Positions 49,050-58,532 of a stretch of DNA of 64,000 nt are shown here, piece after piece. This stretch comes from DASPSM01 sp036008465 (GTDB lineage: Bacteria; Planctomycetota; Planctomycetia; Planctomycetales; Planctomycetaceae). The position numbers and the translations under genes were made by a program. How positions within the stretch are numbered: the stretch's first letter is position 1; each line of letters begins with the position of its first letter. A model generated the notes under the pieces. That model was not told the DNA's origin and made no database searches. It saw only the letters and a program-made list of their open reading frames with translations. The stretch spans positions 1 through 64,000 of the forward strand of contig DASYNP010000110.1 of assembly GCA_036008465.1 (NCBI GenBank), in the 5' to 3' direction.

Positions 49050-49098
49050 CACTGCTGAGCGTGCTCAGCAGTGGCACACAAACCAGAATCTTCAAGAT
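49050..49098. repeat. Two stem-loops between convergently read genes
   Basis: CACTGCTGAG-CGTG-CTCAGCAGTG (49050-49073) is perfect over at least 10 bp, followed by GAATC-TTCAA-GATTC near 49084-49098. They lie between the start of the lyase gene and the end of the GNAT gene, both on the minus strand. Confidence 0.65.
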
Positions 49099-49117
49099 TC
49101 AACAAGGAGCGATCGCT

Positions 49118-50092
49118 TCAGGGCTCCGCCTTAACGTACACAACTCCCGTGTCGACGCGGCCGAAGCCGCACGATTCGAGCAGTTTGACGACGGGCGTGT
49201 TCGATTCGATCGCGTGGGCTTCTGCGAGGGTCACCAGCTCGTCTTTCAGGCGCCGGCAGGTTTCCACCAGCAGGGCCTGAGCATAGCCTTTGCGCAGCTC
49301 GGTCGTCACCGTGCGCAGCTCGGCCAGTCCGACGGCTCGCTGCTGCCACGCTGTCAGATACAGATCCAGGCCGACGACGGTCAGCTCGGCGACTTCGGCG
49401 GGGTTCTCTTTGGATTGCAGGCTGAATTGCACGGTGTCGAGCCGGCCGTAGCGCGTCTCCCACCACCAACTGACATTGGAGGGTTCGGGAGAAACGGTCA
49501 GCTCCATCTTGCGGCGGACGTTGACGAAACGAAAACTCATCGGACCGCGCTGCGTCGTCAGGTCGCATTGATAGACGCCATGTCGCTCAGCCGGCTGGTA
49601 GCCCATCGCTGTGAAGAACGGTGCGGCGTCCGGATCAGATTCCATGAAGCCGGACGGGCGGCTCCCCCCGTAGAGCCCGAAGAAAAAGGGATCGAGCGGC
49701 GCGCTCGGCCCGCCCTGCAGCTTTTTGGCTCCTCGCTCGCGCAGGTAAGCCTCGGCGCGCCGCACGAGTTCGCGGCCGATCCCCTGCCGGCGGTAATTCG
49801 GATGCACAACCACGGCGCACACCACGCCCGCATCGTAAGACAGGGCCGTCTCGTCGGCGTTGGCTCCGAAGCCGGCGTGAGTAAAGCCGACAACGTCGTC
49901 CCCGTCGCAGGCCAGGATCACGCCCTTGCGATCAAAGTAAGGCTGCGCGAAGTTGAGCGTTTCGAACGCATCGACGCCGATGCCGGTTGCAGCGCCTCGG
50001 CCGAGCGGGCTGGCGTTCCACAGGGCGGCGATTCTCGCCGGATCGCGATTGGCGAACGTCCGATACTCGATCACTCGACACCAACTGGTCAA
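49118..50092 (-). CDS. Double GNAT-domain N-acetyltransferase
   Basis: 324 residues from TTG 50092; GTG 50074 is an alternative, and neither has a clear Shine-Dalgarno. The first GNAT domain (about 8-160) has VCAVVVHPNYRRQGIGRELV, a perfect acetyl-CoA loop R/Q-x-x-G-I-G. The second (about 180-324) is weaker: YAQALLVETCRRLKDELVTL and VVKLLESCGFGRVDTGVVYV keep only the end of the fold, so it may serve for binding rather than catalysis. Mycothiol synthase-like proteins share this two-domain plan, but no substrate is implied. Confidence 0.85.
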   Translation of the reverse strand: MTSWCRVIEYRTFANRDPARIAALWNASPLGRGAATGIGVDAFETLNFAQPYFDRKGVILACDGDDVVGFTHAGFGANADETALSYDAGVVCAVVVHPNYRRQGIGRELVRRAEAYLRERGAKKLQGGPSAPLDPFFFGLYGGSRPSGFMESDPDAAPFFTAMGYQPAERHGVYQCDLTTQRGPMSFRFVNVRRKMELTVSPEPSNVSWWWETRYGRLDTVQFSLQSKENPAEVAELTVVGLDLYLTAWQQRAVGLAELRTVTTELRKGYAQALLVETCRRLKDELVTLAEAHAIESNTPVVKLLESCGFGRVDTGVVYVKAEP

Positions 50093-50177
50093 CGCGGGAG
50101 GTGCCCCGCCGGCTGTTCTAAAGCGATCTCGTTCTCGGCCGCAATTGATATAAGTACGAATTGATGGCCGAGGGTCC

Positions 50178-51137
50178 CTAGCGGCGGCTGACCCGCCGAA
50201 CGGCTTCGCAGACCGCCGTCGCAGTCAACCCATAGTGTTCCAGCAGACCCTCGGGGTCTCCGCTCTCCGCGTAGCGATCGCCAAGATTCACATAGGCCAT
50301 GGGAACTGGAAGTGTTTGCCCGATCACCATCGCCACGGCCGACCCCAGCCCCCCAGCGGCCAGATGTTCCTCGGCCACGACGATGGCCCGCGTTTCGCGA
50401 GCCGCCTTGATGATCGCTTCTTCATCCACCGGCTTGGCAGTGTGCATGTCGATCACGCGAGCCGAGACACCCTCTGCCGCCAGATCGTGTGCCGCATCGA
50501 GGGCCATGGCCACCATCAGCCCATTTGCGATGATCGTGACGTCCGAGCCGTCGCGCACGGTGATCGCCTTGCCGATCTCGAAGTCGCATCCATCGGCATA
50601 GACCACTGGAACCTTGGGGCGGCCCAGACGCAGATACGTGGGTCCTTCGTAGGTCAGCATGGCAGCCGTCGCCTTATTGGCTGAAGGCGCATCGCAGGGA
50701 ACGATCACCACCATCCCCGGAAATGACCGCGCGAGGGCGACGTCTTCAATGCCCATTTGCGAAGGGCCGTCTTCGCCGATCGAAATCCCCGCGTGCGTGC
50801 CGACGAGCTTGACATTGAGCGCGGGAAACGCGACAGACATTCGGATCTGATCGTAGGCGTTGTTCAACAGAAAGCAGGCGAAGCTGGCGACGACTGGTAC
50901 TTTTCCGCAGGCCGCCAGTCCGCCGGCGACGCTCACCAGATTGCTTTCCGCGATGCCGACGTTGAAGCTGCGTTCCGGGAACGCTTGAGCAAAGACTTCC
51001 GTGCGAGTGGAGTTGCCGACGTCGCCATCGACGGTGACGACCTGCGGATGGGAGCCGCCAAACTCTTTCAGCGCGTCACCGAAGGCATCGCGCGTGGCTT
51101 GCCCCAACTTCAGTCCGCTTTTTTCTCCGATCTTCAT
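50178..51137 (-). CDS. Transketolase, C-terminal subunit
   Basis: 319 residues. Pyrimidine-binding domain: VVTVDGDVGNSTRTEVFAQA, FPERSFNVGIAESNLVSVAG (the Glu of GIAESN activates thiamine), THAGISIGEDGPSQMGIEDV. A transketolase C-terminal domain follows (VTIIANGLMVAMALDAAHDL, MHTAKPVDEEAIIKAARETR). With the N-terminal subunit encoded 51 bases upstream it makes a complete two-piece transketolase, which moves two-carbon units in the pentose phosphate pathway. Split forms are known from several bacteria and archaea. A role in a specialised pathway is equally possible. Confidence 0.93.
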   Translation of the reverse strand: MKIGEKSGLKLGQATRDAFGDALKEFGGSHPQVVTVDGDVGNSTRTEVFAQAFPERSFNVGIAESNLVSVAGGLAACGKVPVVASFACFLLNNAYDQIRMSVAFPALNVKLVGTHAGISIGEDGPSQMGIEDVALARSFPGMVVIVPCDAPSANKATAAMLTYEGPTYLRLGRPKVPVVYADGCDFEIGKAITVRDGSDVTIIANGLMVAMALDAAHDLAAEGVSARVIDMHTAKPVDEEAIIKAARETRAIVVAEEHLAAGGLGSAVAMVIGQTLPVPMAYVNLGDRYAESGDPEGLLEHYGLTATAVCEAVRRVSRR

Positions 51138-51188
51138 CTGTCGTTCCGCTGTCTCTGCTTTCGCGAACGCCCGTCTCTTCTTGGCGGG

Positions 51189-52037
51189 TCAATTGCTGTC
51201 GATCAGTTGGAGCGCCTTTTCCGCCAGTTCTTTGGAGAGAGGTTTGCCGTGATAGTTCAGGTCCCCTTCCTTCTCCAACAAAGGCAGGATGCCGAAACCT
51301 TTGCGAGTGTGCGAAACGATGGCGGTCGGCTGGTCTTTGACTTGCCGGGCTTTCGTCAGCCCGTCGACCACCGCCTGCATATCGTTTCCCTCGATGGTCT
51401 GAGTGTTCCAGCCGAAGGCCGCAATTTTGTCGGCCACCGACGTCATGTCCATCACGTGGCTCGTGGGGCCCGTCTGCTGGAAGCCGTTGAGATCGACAAT
51501 CGCGGTGAGATTGGCCAGCTTGTATTTATGTCCCGCGGCAAACGCCTCCCAGACCTGTCCCTCTTCGATCTCGCCGTCGCCCATCATCACGTAGACGTGT
51601 GAATCGAGTCGATCCAAACGGCAGGCCAGCGCCTCGCCGACGCCGAACGAGAGACCCTGTCCGAGTGAGCCGGTGGACGCTTCGATCCCCGGCAGACGTC
51701 GCATGTTTGGATGACCTTCGAGCCGGCCGCCCAGTTTGCGCAGCGTTATCAGCTCGTCCACCGGAAAGTATCCAGCCTCGGCCATGGCCGCATAGAGCAC
51801 AGGCACGGCGTGCCCCTTGCTCAAAATGAAGCGGTCCCGCTGCGGGTCGTGCGGTGCATTGACGTCGTACCGCATGAATCCGCCGAAATAGAGTGCCGCC
51901 ACGACTTCGACGGCCGACAGACTGCTGGTTGGATGACCGCTGCCGGCGGCCGTCGTCATGCGGATGATGTCCTTCCGCAGTTTCTTGGCGATCTCCCGCA
52001 ACTCGGGAACGGATCGCTTGGGCGCTTGCACAGACAC
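51189..52037 (-). CDS. Transketolase, N-terminal subunit
   Basis: 282 residues. Pyrophosphate-binding domain with TAAGSGHPTSSLSAVEVVAA, DRFILSKGHAVPVLYAAMAE, STGSLGQGLSFGVGEALACR, and the thiamine-pyrophosphate motif GDGEIEEGQVWEA...VDLNGFQQ. Gly-Asp-Gly and the terminal Asn of the motif, which hold Mg-TPP, are intact. It works only together with the C-terminal subunit encoded directly downstream. The gap of 51 bases to that gene contains no promoter-like or terminator-like feature, so one transcript is expected. Confidence 0.93.
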   Translation of the reverse strand: MSVQAPKRSVPELREIAKKLRKDIIRMTTAAGSGHPTSSLSAVEVVAALYFGGFMRYDVNAPHDPQRDRFILSKGHAVPVLYAAMAEAGYFPVDELITLRKLGGRLEGHPNMRRLPGIEASTGSLGQGLSFGVGEALACRLDRLDSHVYVMMGDGEIEEGQVWEAFAAGHKYKLANLTAIVDLNGFQQTGPTSHVMDMTSVADKIAAFGWNTQTIEGNDMQAVVDGLTKARQVKDQPTAIVSHTRKGFGILPLLEKEGDLNYHGKPLSKELAEKALQLIDSN

Positions 52038-52171
52038 GGCTTACCCCACAACACCGTCTGGGTGGGAACTATTGGCGCCTCAGGGAGATAGGGCACGGGA
52101 TCACTGCAAACGCTGGGCCACGCCGGCCGCAAAACCGGTCCCTCCCAAATCCTTGCCCCGCGTTCTTCCTG

Positions 52172-52221
52172 GCCACTACCCCAAGAGCGGCTTTATGCTA
52201 CCGAGCACGTCAGGTAGTGGC
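52172..52221. repeat. Inverted repeat GCCACTACC...GGTAGTGGC
   Basis: Nine-base arms at 52172-52180 and 52213-52221, 32 bases apart. The right arm overlaps the -35 of the promoter at 52218, so it could be an operator or a dispersed-repeat remnant. Confidence 0.4.
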
Positions 52222-52246
52222 AAGCAGCCCTGCGGCCGGCTAAAAT
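52218..52246 (+). promoter_or_regulatory. Promoter giving a near-leaderless transcript
   Basis: TGGCAA (52218-52223), 17 bases, TAAAAT (52241-52246), ending 7 bases before ATG 52254. There is no Shine-Dalgarno, so leaderless translation is likely. Confidence 0.5.
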
Positions 52247-52253
52247 CGCGCAA

Positions 52254-52682
52254 ATGGCTGTTTCTGCAACTCATTCCGACGCCGATCTGCTGGCCTATCT
52301 CGATGAGATGTTGCCGGCCGAACGCATGACGGTCATCGAGGGGGATCTGCGCCGCGACGAGGCACTGCGATTGCGCGTGGCCTCCCTGTCGCGCCGCCGC
52401 GACCAGGGGATCCATTCGGTGGGAGAAATTTGGCGGCGGCGGCGGCTCAGCTGTCCGACTCGCAAGCAATTGGGCAGTTTTTTGTTGGGGACACTCGAGC
52501 CTTCGCTGGCGGAATACGTCGAATTTCATCTGCGATCGGTCGGCTGCCGGATTTGCGCCGCCAACCTCGACGATCTGGAACGCTCGACGCGGTCCGGCGG
52601 CGAATCGACCGACCGCCGTCGCAGGTTCTTTGAATCGTCGGCCGGCCACCTCCGCGGGCTGAGCTCGGGCCGCGCGTCATAG
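52254..52682 (+). CDS. Small Cys/His protein, zinc-finger or anti-sigma-like, hypothetical
   Basis: 142 residues. An N-terminal helix pair (SDADLLAYLDEMLPAERMTV, RRDEALRLRVASLSRRR) resembles the start of anti-sigma zinc-finger proteins, where the Y-L-D-x-x-L-P...R pattern is common. A second part has CPTRKQLGSFLLGTLEPSLA, then YVEFHLRSVGCRICAANLDD; its His and two Cys (H-x5-C-x2-C) could bind zinc. The C-terminus is basic and disordered-looking. No sigma-factor gene adjoins it. The start is set by a promoter 7 bases upstream. Confidence 0.6.
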   Translation: MAVSATHSDADLLAYLDEMLPAERMTVIEGDLRRDEALRLRVASLSRRRDQGIHSVGEIWRRRRLSCPTRKQLGSFLLGTLEPSLAEYVEFHLRSVGCRICAANLDDLERSTRSGGESTDRRRRFFESSAGHLRGLSSGRAS

Positions 52683-52824
52683 AGACGGCACTGCAGGGGA
52701 GCCTGCGGTTCACTCGCCCCGGCCTTCACTTCGCTCAGCCCGGAATGTATGGTTGATTGAGCCGTCTTTTTTGCGCTCCGCTCGAGCGCCCCTTCGTTCC
52801 CGCTTACGAGTTGTCAATTCACCG

Positions 52825-55800
52825 ATGCACCCTTTCCGAATCCTGCCGTTGGGCCGGTCCGTCCGCCCCTTTGGCCCTGCGGCCCGTACGCGTCGCGGCG
52901 CCGTAAAGCTGCGATTGATCGTGGTCCTGCTGCTCTTGGGTGGCTTCGTGGCGGCGGCCGTGTACGCCACGATGCGCGTCGACACAGAGCCTATCCCGTC
53001 GATTCTGAAGAAAATGCAGGACGCGTTTGGGGACGGAGAGAAGCTCGTCTCAACAGAGCCTAAGAAGGCGCTCGCCAAATATATGGAGACCGAGCATTAC
53101 GCGAAGCGTGTGCTGGATCGAGATCCGCAATCGACGCAGGCCCTGTTGTTTTACGGACAATCCCTAGTGCGGCAGGAACGCCAATTGGAAGCGCTCCCCT
53201 ATTTTCTGAGGGCGCAGGACAGTGAATCCGACTCAGCAGCCTGGTGCCATCTGCAGGCCGGGCAGATCCTGTGCAATCAGCTGTCGAAATACAGGGAGGG
53301 CGAAGAGCAATTCCGCCGTGCACTGGAACTGCAGCCAGGGGAGCCGAACGCGACGTGGCTGCTCGGCACCGTGTTGCGATTGGCGAACAGAACCTGGGAG
53401 TTGGTCCCCGTCGAGCTGGCCGAGATCGAAGAGAAGCAACGGCTCCACGTGCAAGTGATGGATGACCTCTCGCACAATCTGCGGCTGGCGCCCGAAGCCG
53501 ATCAGCTGCTGAAGGCGATCAAAATCAGTCCCGACGATCCCGACGTGCTCTTGGGCCATGCCAGCCTGCTTCGCGTCCAGCTGAAATACGACGAAGCCGA
53601 AGCCGATCTACGCAAGGTCATTGAAATTGCACCGAAGATCGACGAGGCGCAAGTGAAGCTCGGCTGGGTGCTGTTCGAATCGGGCAACGACGCGAAATTC
53701 CTCGAATGGCAAACGAAGACGAAGGGGAGCGTGACCGAGCATCCGTTGTATTGGACCCTCTGCGCTGCTCGTGCTGAGCGCGTTCATCAGAACGAGGTGG
53801 CGGCCCGCTGCTATTGGGAGGCCCTGAAACGCGATCCCAATCTGCCGGAGGCGAATTACCAGCTCGCGCTGTTGCTGACCGAAATGGGCCGCAAGACCGA
53901 CGCCGCCCCATTTTTCGAGCGCGCGAAACAGCTGGCCGACTACACCGACCTGGCCCGCCTCAACCATTTCCGGGCTTACGAGCTGGGCAAAGGAGATCTG
54001 GAGCTGGCGAATCGGGCGATCAAGGCCGCCAATGACCTGGGAAATCTCTGGGAAGCGTATGGCTGGACCCAAATGACCTACCAGATCGATCCCAACAACA
54101 AGGCCTTGGAACAGGACCTGAAGCAGGTCGAGCCCCAGCTGAAAGAGGTCGAGAAAAAGCGAACCCTGCCGAACTTCAATCCCGCCAACAAGCTCGACCT
54201 GGCAAGGTTGCCGCTTCCGAAGTGGACCGTCGCTTCGGCCGTGTCAAATTCAAAGGTGCCCGCGAGCCGAGTTTCTTTCGAGGACCAGGCAAAAGGAGCC
54301 GGCATCCACTTTGAGTACTTCGATGGTGGTGATCCGCAGGTCAAGGGGCTCAATAAGTACCACGCCATCAATGGTGGAGGCGCGGGAGTGGTGGATTTTG
54401 ATCGTGACGGCTGGCCCGATCTCTATCTCACGCAGGGAAGCAAGGATCCGCAGGACCGCGATCAAACCGAACATCTCGATCGCTTGTTCCGCAATCTCGG
54501 TGATGGCCACTTCGCCGATGTGACGTCACAAACTCATCTCGTGGAAAACGGGTACAGCCAGGGTGTCGCCGTCGGGGACATCGACAACGATGGCTTTCCT
54601 GACATCTTCGTAGGCAACATCGGGACCAATCGCCTGTTCCACAATAACGGTGACGGGACATTCAGCGATGCTTCGGAAGACTCGGGCGCCACCGAGTCGC
54701 AATGGACCAGCAGCTGCGTGATTGCCGACTTCAACGGCGACTCGCTGCCGGATATCTATGCCGTCGGCTACGTCGAGGGGGATGCCCTGACCCGAATCTG
54801 CCACGACCGGGAGAATCACAGCTATCCGTGCCTGGCCTTCGGGTTCCCGACGGCACATCATCGGCTCTGGTTGAACCAGGGGGACGGTCGCTTCGAAGAT
54901 GCGACCGCAACGGCTCAAATCGATCACTTTTCCGATCGCGGGACGTCGGTGATTGCGGCCAACGTCGACGGCTCGCGCAAGCTTGACCTGCTGGTTGGCA
55001 ACAGCGGAACGCAAAACTACTTCTTCAAAAACGACGTCGCAAAACGCGGCGACCCGCCCAAATTTACAGAGTCGGGCCTTCTCTTGGGATTGGCTTTCGG
55101 GGCCGACGGGACCGGGCGCAAGTGCATGGGGCTCGCCGCAGGAGACTTCAACGGCGACGGCTTGCTCGATTTCCACGGGACGAACGTCATGAATGAGCCT
55201 GGCACGCTCTACCTGCAGCAGAAAGGCGGATTCTTTTTCGACTTGGGCATGCGCGCCGGGCTCTACGAACCAACTTACGTAGCGACTAGTTTCGGCACCC
55301 AGGCGATCGACGGAGCGCTCGACGGCAAGCTCGACTTGATTGCGGCGTGCGGCAACTCCGACGACCTGCGAACCCCGTTCGTTCCTTATGAAATGCAGCC
55401 GTCGTACTTGACGAACGACGGTCAGGGGCACTTCGCCCAGGTCCCGCCGGAAACTCTGGGGCCTTACTTCCAGGAAAAGCATTTGGGACGATCCGTCGCA
55501 CGACTGGACTGGAATCGCGACGGGCGAGAAGACGTGGTGATTTGTCACACGCGCGCTCCCGTCGCCTTGTTGACGAACACGACGCGCGATCCGGGCCATC
55601 ATTTGACGGTCCGTCTGGTCAGCACCGGCTCGGCGCGAGATTCGATCGGAACGATCGTCGAGGTCGTCGCCGGAGGCAAAAAGATCGTGCGTCAATTGAG
55701 TGCGGGCGACGGGTTTCAAGCCAGCAACGAGCGGGCCCTGGTCTTTGGACTTGGGGCCAACACCGCCGCCGAATCGATCGTCGTTCACTGGATGTCAGGA

Positions 55801-55890
55801 CGCGACCAGAAGCTCACCGCAATTCCCGCCGACAAGGAGCTGCTGATTGTCGAGGGACGCGATCAGCCGACCACCTTGACGCGGGATTGA
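52825..55890 (+). CDS. CRTAC1-like protein: TPRs, FG-GAP/VCBS propeller and ASPIC/UnbV domain
   Basis: 1021 residues from ATG 52825; the TTG at 52753 is earlier but lies before the natural signal-anchor (LRLIVVLLLLGGFVAAAVYA, about 29-48). TPR units span about 75-450 (TQALLFYGQSLVRQERQLEA, EANYQLALLLTEMGRKTDAA). From about 490 FG-GAP-type blades repeat the DxDxDGxxD calcium motif (VDFDRDGWPDLYL, GDIDNDGFPDIFVG, ADFNGDSLPDIYAV), and the C-terminus is an ASPIC/UnbV domain (HLTVRLVSTGSARDSIGTIV, SAGDGFQASNERALVFGLGA). It should sit outside the membrane. The next gene also has TPRs, and the pair may cooperate. Confidence 0.9.
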   Translation: MHPFRILPLGRSVRPFGPAARTRRGAVKLRLIVVLLLLGGFVAAAVYATMRVDTEPIPSILKKMQDAFGDGEKLVSTEPKKALAKYMETEHYAKRVLDRDPQSTQALLFYGQSLVRQERQLEALPYFLRAQDSESDSAAWCHLQAGQILCNQLSKYREGEEQFRRALELQPGEPNATWLLGTVLRLANRTWELVPVELAEIEEKQRLHVQVMDDLSHNLRLAPEADQLLKAIKISPDDPDVLLGHASLLRVQLKYDEAEADLRKVIEIAPKIDEAQVKLGWVLFESGNDAKFLEWQTKTKGSVTEHPLYWTLCAARAERVHQNEVAARCYWEALKRDPNLPEANYQLALLLTEMGRKTDAAPFFERAKQLADYTDLARLNHFRAYELGKGDLELANRAIKAANDLGNLWEAYGWTQMTYQIDPNNKALEQDLKQVEPQLKEVEKKRTLPNFNPANKLDLARLPLPKWTVASAVSNSKVPASRVSFEDQAKGAGIHFEYFDGGDPQVKGLNKYHAINGGGAGVVDFDRDGWPDLYLTQGSKDPQDRDQTEHLDRLFRNLGDGHFADVTSQTHLVENGYSQGVAVGDIDNDGFPDIFVGNIGTNRLFHNNGDGTFSDASEDSGATESQWTSSCVIADFNGDSLPDIYAVGYVEGDALTRICHDRENHSYPCLAFGFPTAHHRLWLNQGDGRFEDATATAQIDHFSDRGTSVIAANVDGSRKLDLLVGNSGTQNYFFKNDVAKRGDPPKFTESGLLLGLAFGADGTGRKCMGLAAGDFNGDGLLDFHGTNVMNEPGTLYLQQKGGFFFDLGMRAGLYEPTYVATSFGTQAIDGALDGKLDLIAACGNSDDLRTPFVPYEMQPSYLTNDGQGHFAQVPPETLGPYFQEKHLGRSVARLDWNRDGREDVVICHTRAPVALLTNTTRDPGHHLTVRLVSTGSARDSIGTIVEVVAGGKKIVRQLSAGDGFQASNERALVFGLGANTAAESIVVHWMSGRDQKLTAIPADKELLIVEGRDQPTTLTRD

Positions 55891-56051
55891 CGAGATTGCG
55901 AGGGGAAGCCCGACACACCGGCGTCCAGCCTCGCCGGAAGCCGATTCATCCGTCCCCCCGCGGAAAAGCGGCCAGGATTGGTTCGGCCCGCCCAGATTCT
56001 TTTATCGCTTTGACGGTCTCTGACGTAAGAGTCGGGGGAAGGTTCGTTTGC

Positions 56052-58532
56052 ATGCGCGCCATTGCGAAATGCCTGTTCCTCATCGGAGCGGTCGTCCTTT
56101 TGGGCCGTACTACCGCCCTTGGGGATGAACCGGTCCAACCCGGCCACTCGAAGCACGGCGAAATCTTCGACACTGGTCTGCGGCAAAGCGCCTATTTGAT
56201 GAAGGGCACGGGGAACGTCCATTTCCCCATCACCCACAAGGTCGAAAAGGCCCAACAATTCTTCGAACAAGGCGTGGGCCAATTGCATGGCTTCTGGTAC
56301 GCCGAAGCTGAGCGATCGTTCCGGGAGGCCGCTGCCCTCGATCCAACCTGCGCCGGCATGGCGTGGTGGGGAGTATCGATCGCGAGCCATTACCGCCCCG
56401 CTCGGGCCAAGCAATTTGCGCTCTTGGCGGCCCAAAATAAAACCGGTTTGACCGATCGCGAGCAGATGTATATCGACGCGCTGCAGTCGGACGGCGGTTA
56501 CCGGGCGATCATCGCCAAGTACCCGGATGATCTCGAAGCCAAGGCGCGCGAAGTCTGGCGGCTGTGGTTCCGGTTGGAATCCGGGCAGGCGGCCCCCGCT
56601 GAGGTGCGCGGCGCGCTGGATCTCGCCAACGTGATCCTCAAGGTGAATCAATTTCACCCGATCAATCACGCCGTGATTCATATCTGCAACATGAGCTCGA
56701 GCGAGAGCCGCGCGCTCGACTCCGCGGATCACTGCGGCGATTCGGCGCCGTCGATCGGCCACATGTGGCACATGCCGACTCACATCTATTTCACGCTGCA
56801 TCGCTACCCGCAGGCCGCCTGGCAGCTCGAGGCGTCGATTCGCACGGAACACGCCCGCCAGATACACGACCGAGTGATTCCCGACCAGTCGATCTTTTAC
56901 GCGCACAACAACGAATGGCTCGTGCGGACTCTGCTGTATATGGGCCGCGTGGACGATGCGCGGCGCACCGCAAAGCACATGATCGATCTTCCGCGGCATC
57001 CGCAGTACAACCTGGTCGAGCCGCCCGAGGAGGACGACAGCTCCGACGACGAAGACTCGCCGAAAGGCGAGAAAAAGATCACCGAGACGCACGGAACAAG
57101 CGCCTATTACGGGCGCGAACGTTTGCTGCAGACGCTGCGTCAATTTGAATGCTTTGACGAACTGATTGAGGCGTGCAAGTCGGGCTACATTGAGGAGACC
57201 TCCCTTCCCGCCGAACAGGGCAAAGTGCACCTGAACCTGGGAGTCGCGTACTATTCGACCGGAAACGTGGCAGCCGGCGACCGCGAGCTTGCCGAAGTTC
57301 GCCGCCTCCATGTGGTCCAGGAGGCCGCAGCGAAAACGGCCCTCGACGAAGCAAGCGAATCGTCCCGACGCACTCGGGCGAGGGCGGTGGCTGAGATGAA
57401 GTACGCGCGACCGGTTGGAGAGCTGTCGCACGCGATCAAAGAGTTAGAATCCTACCGCCGCATTGTCACTGGCTTCTACCTTGGCAAACGCGCGCTTCTT
57501 CTGTGCCTGTGCGGCCTGGTCGCGGCCGAAATTGCCGCGTTTGTCTTGCTGCGCCGGCGCTGGATGATCGTCGCTGTCCTGTCAGTTCCCGTAGCGATCG
57601 GCGCCGGGGTATGGTTGTTTAAGGCGCACCTCGCCTTGCTCGAACTGCCGTACGATTCGGTTAATGTCGACTTTGCCTTTATGTCTCGCAAGATGCTCGA
57701 GGCGGGCGATCCGGACGCGGCCGAGTGGTGTGCACGTGAATTCGCCAACAACCGCGAATATCAGGTCAAGCCGCAAGCCAACCTGGTGGAGATCCTGTAT
57801 CGCATCGGCCAGCCGGACGAGGCCCGTACGGAGTTCGAAAAACTTCGCGAGTTGGGTGGGATGGCCGACCTCGATTCGCCCCCCTTGGCGCGCCTGCAGC
57901 CGATCGCCCACGAGTTGGGCCTGCCGACCGATTGGCGATTGCCCGACAAGCTCAACAAGCCGATCTCCGGCAGACGCCCGCTCAAATCACTCGGGCCATT
58001 GGTTTGGCGGCCCTGGAAGGCGCCCGATTGGAAGCTCAAGGACGGACAGGGGCGCGACCACAGCCTGGCCGATTACCGCGGCAAGCCCGTGCTGCTGGTG
58101 TTCTTTCTGGGCGGCGACTGCCCGCACTGTGTTAAGCAGCTTGAGGCCTTTGCCAAGAAAGCCAAGGAGCTCAAGGAACAGGGCATAACGCTGGTCGCCG
58201 TCAGCGTCGACGATCCCGACAAGGTGAAGAAATTCGTCGACAAAGCCAAAACGGCTCCCTATCCCTATTTGATCCTTTCGGACGATTACCTGTCGGCCTT
58301 CCAATCGTACCGGGCGTACGACAACTTCGAGTACGTTCCCATGCACGGGACGTTCTTGATCGATGGCGATGGCTACGTCCGCTGGTTCGACGTCAGCTTT
58401 GAGCCGTTCATGGATACCAGTTTCGTCCTGAACGAATCGAAGCGGCTGCTCAACCGGCCGGTGCCCCCTCCCGAACAGGGGGCCCGGATCATCGCCGACA
58501 CGACGAACACTCAACCCGTCTCGTCGCGTTAA
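56052..58532 (+). CDS. Secreted TPR protein with a C-terminal thioredoxin-like (TlpA/AhpC) domain
   Basis: 826 residues from ATG 56052 (signal peptide MRAIAKCLFLIGAVVLLGRT). TPR-like helices fill about 60-450 (KAQQFFEQGVGQLHGFWYAE, AAALDPTCAGMAWWGVSIAS). Two adjoining membrane helices lie at about 477-523 (LLLCLCGLVAAEIAAFVLL and WMIVAVLSVPVAIGAGVWLF). The last 190 residues are a peroxiredoxin/TlpA-like fold with the redox motif CPHC at 690-693 (FFLGGDCPHCVKQLEAFAKK, GITLVAVSVDDPDKVKKFVD). Two Cys in the CxxC suggest disulfide exchange outside the cytosol. The stop overlaps the convergent DUF11 gene by 4 bases. Confidence 0.9.
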   Translation: MRAIAKCLFLIGAVVLLGRTTALGDEPVQPGHSKHGEIFDTGLRQSAYLMKGTGNVHFPITHKVEKAQQFFEQGVGQLHGFWYAEAERSFREAAALDPTCAGMAWWGVSIASHYRPARAKQFALLAAQNKTGLTDREQMYIDALQSDGGYRAIIAKYPDDLEAKAREVWRLWFRLESGQAAPAEVRGALDLANVILKVNQFHPINHAVIHICNMSSSESRALDSADHCGDSAPSIGHMWHMPTHIYFTLHRYPQAAWQLEASIRTEHARQIHDRVIPDQSIFYAHNNEWLVRTLLYMGRVDDARRTAKHMIDLPRHPQYNLVEPPEEDDSSDDEDSPKGEKKITETHGTSAYYGRERLLQTLRQFECFDELIEACKSGYIEETSLPAEQGKVHLNLGVAYYSTGNVAAGDRELAEVRRLHVVQEAAAKTALDEASESSRRTRARAVAEMKYARPVGELSHAIKELESYRRIVTGFYLGKRALLLCLCGLVAAEIAAFVLLRRRWMIVAVLSVPVAIGAGVWLFKAHLALLELPYDSVNVDFAFMSRKMLEAGDPDAAEWCAREFANNREYQVKPQANLVEILYRIGQPDEARTEFEKLRELGGMADLDSPPLARLQPIAHELGLPTDWRLPDKLNKPISGRRPLKSLGPLVWRPWKAPDWKLKDGQGRDHSLADYRGKPVLLVFFLGGDCPHCVKQLEAFAKKAKELKEQGITLVAVSVDDPDKVKKFVDKAKTAPYPYLILSDDYLSAFQSYRAYDNFEYVPMHGTFLIDGDGYVRWFDVSFEPFMDTSFVLNESKRLLNRPVPPPEQGARIIADTTNTQPVSSR

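Noticed and set aside
55863..57431. Minus-strand ORF of 522 codons opposite the TPR-thioredoxin gene
   Set aside because: Overlaps the end of one real gene and most of another and has no signature.
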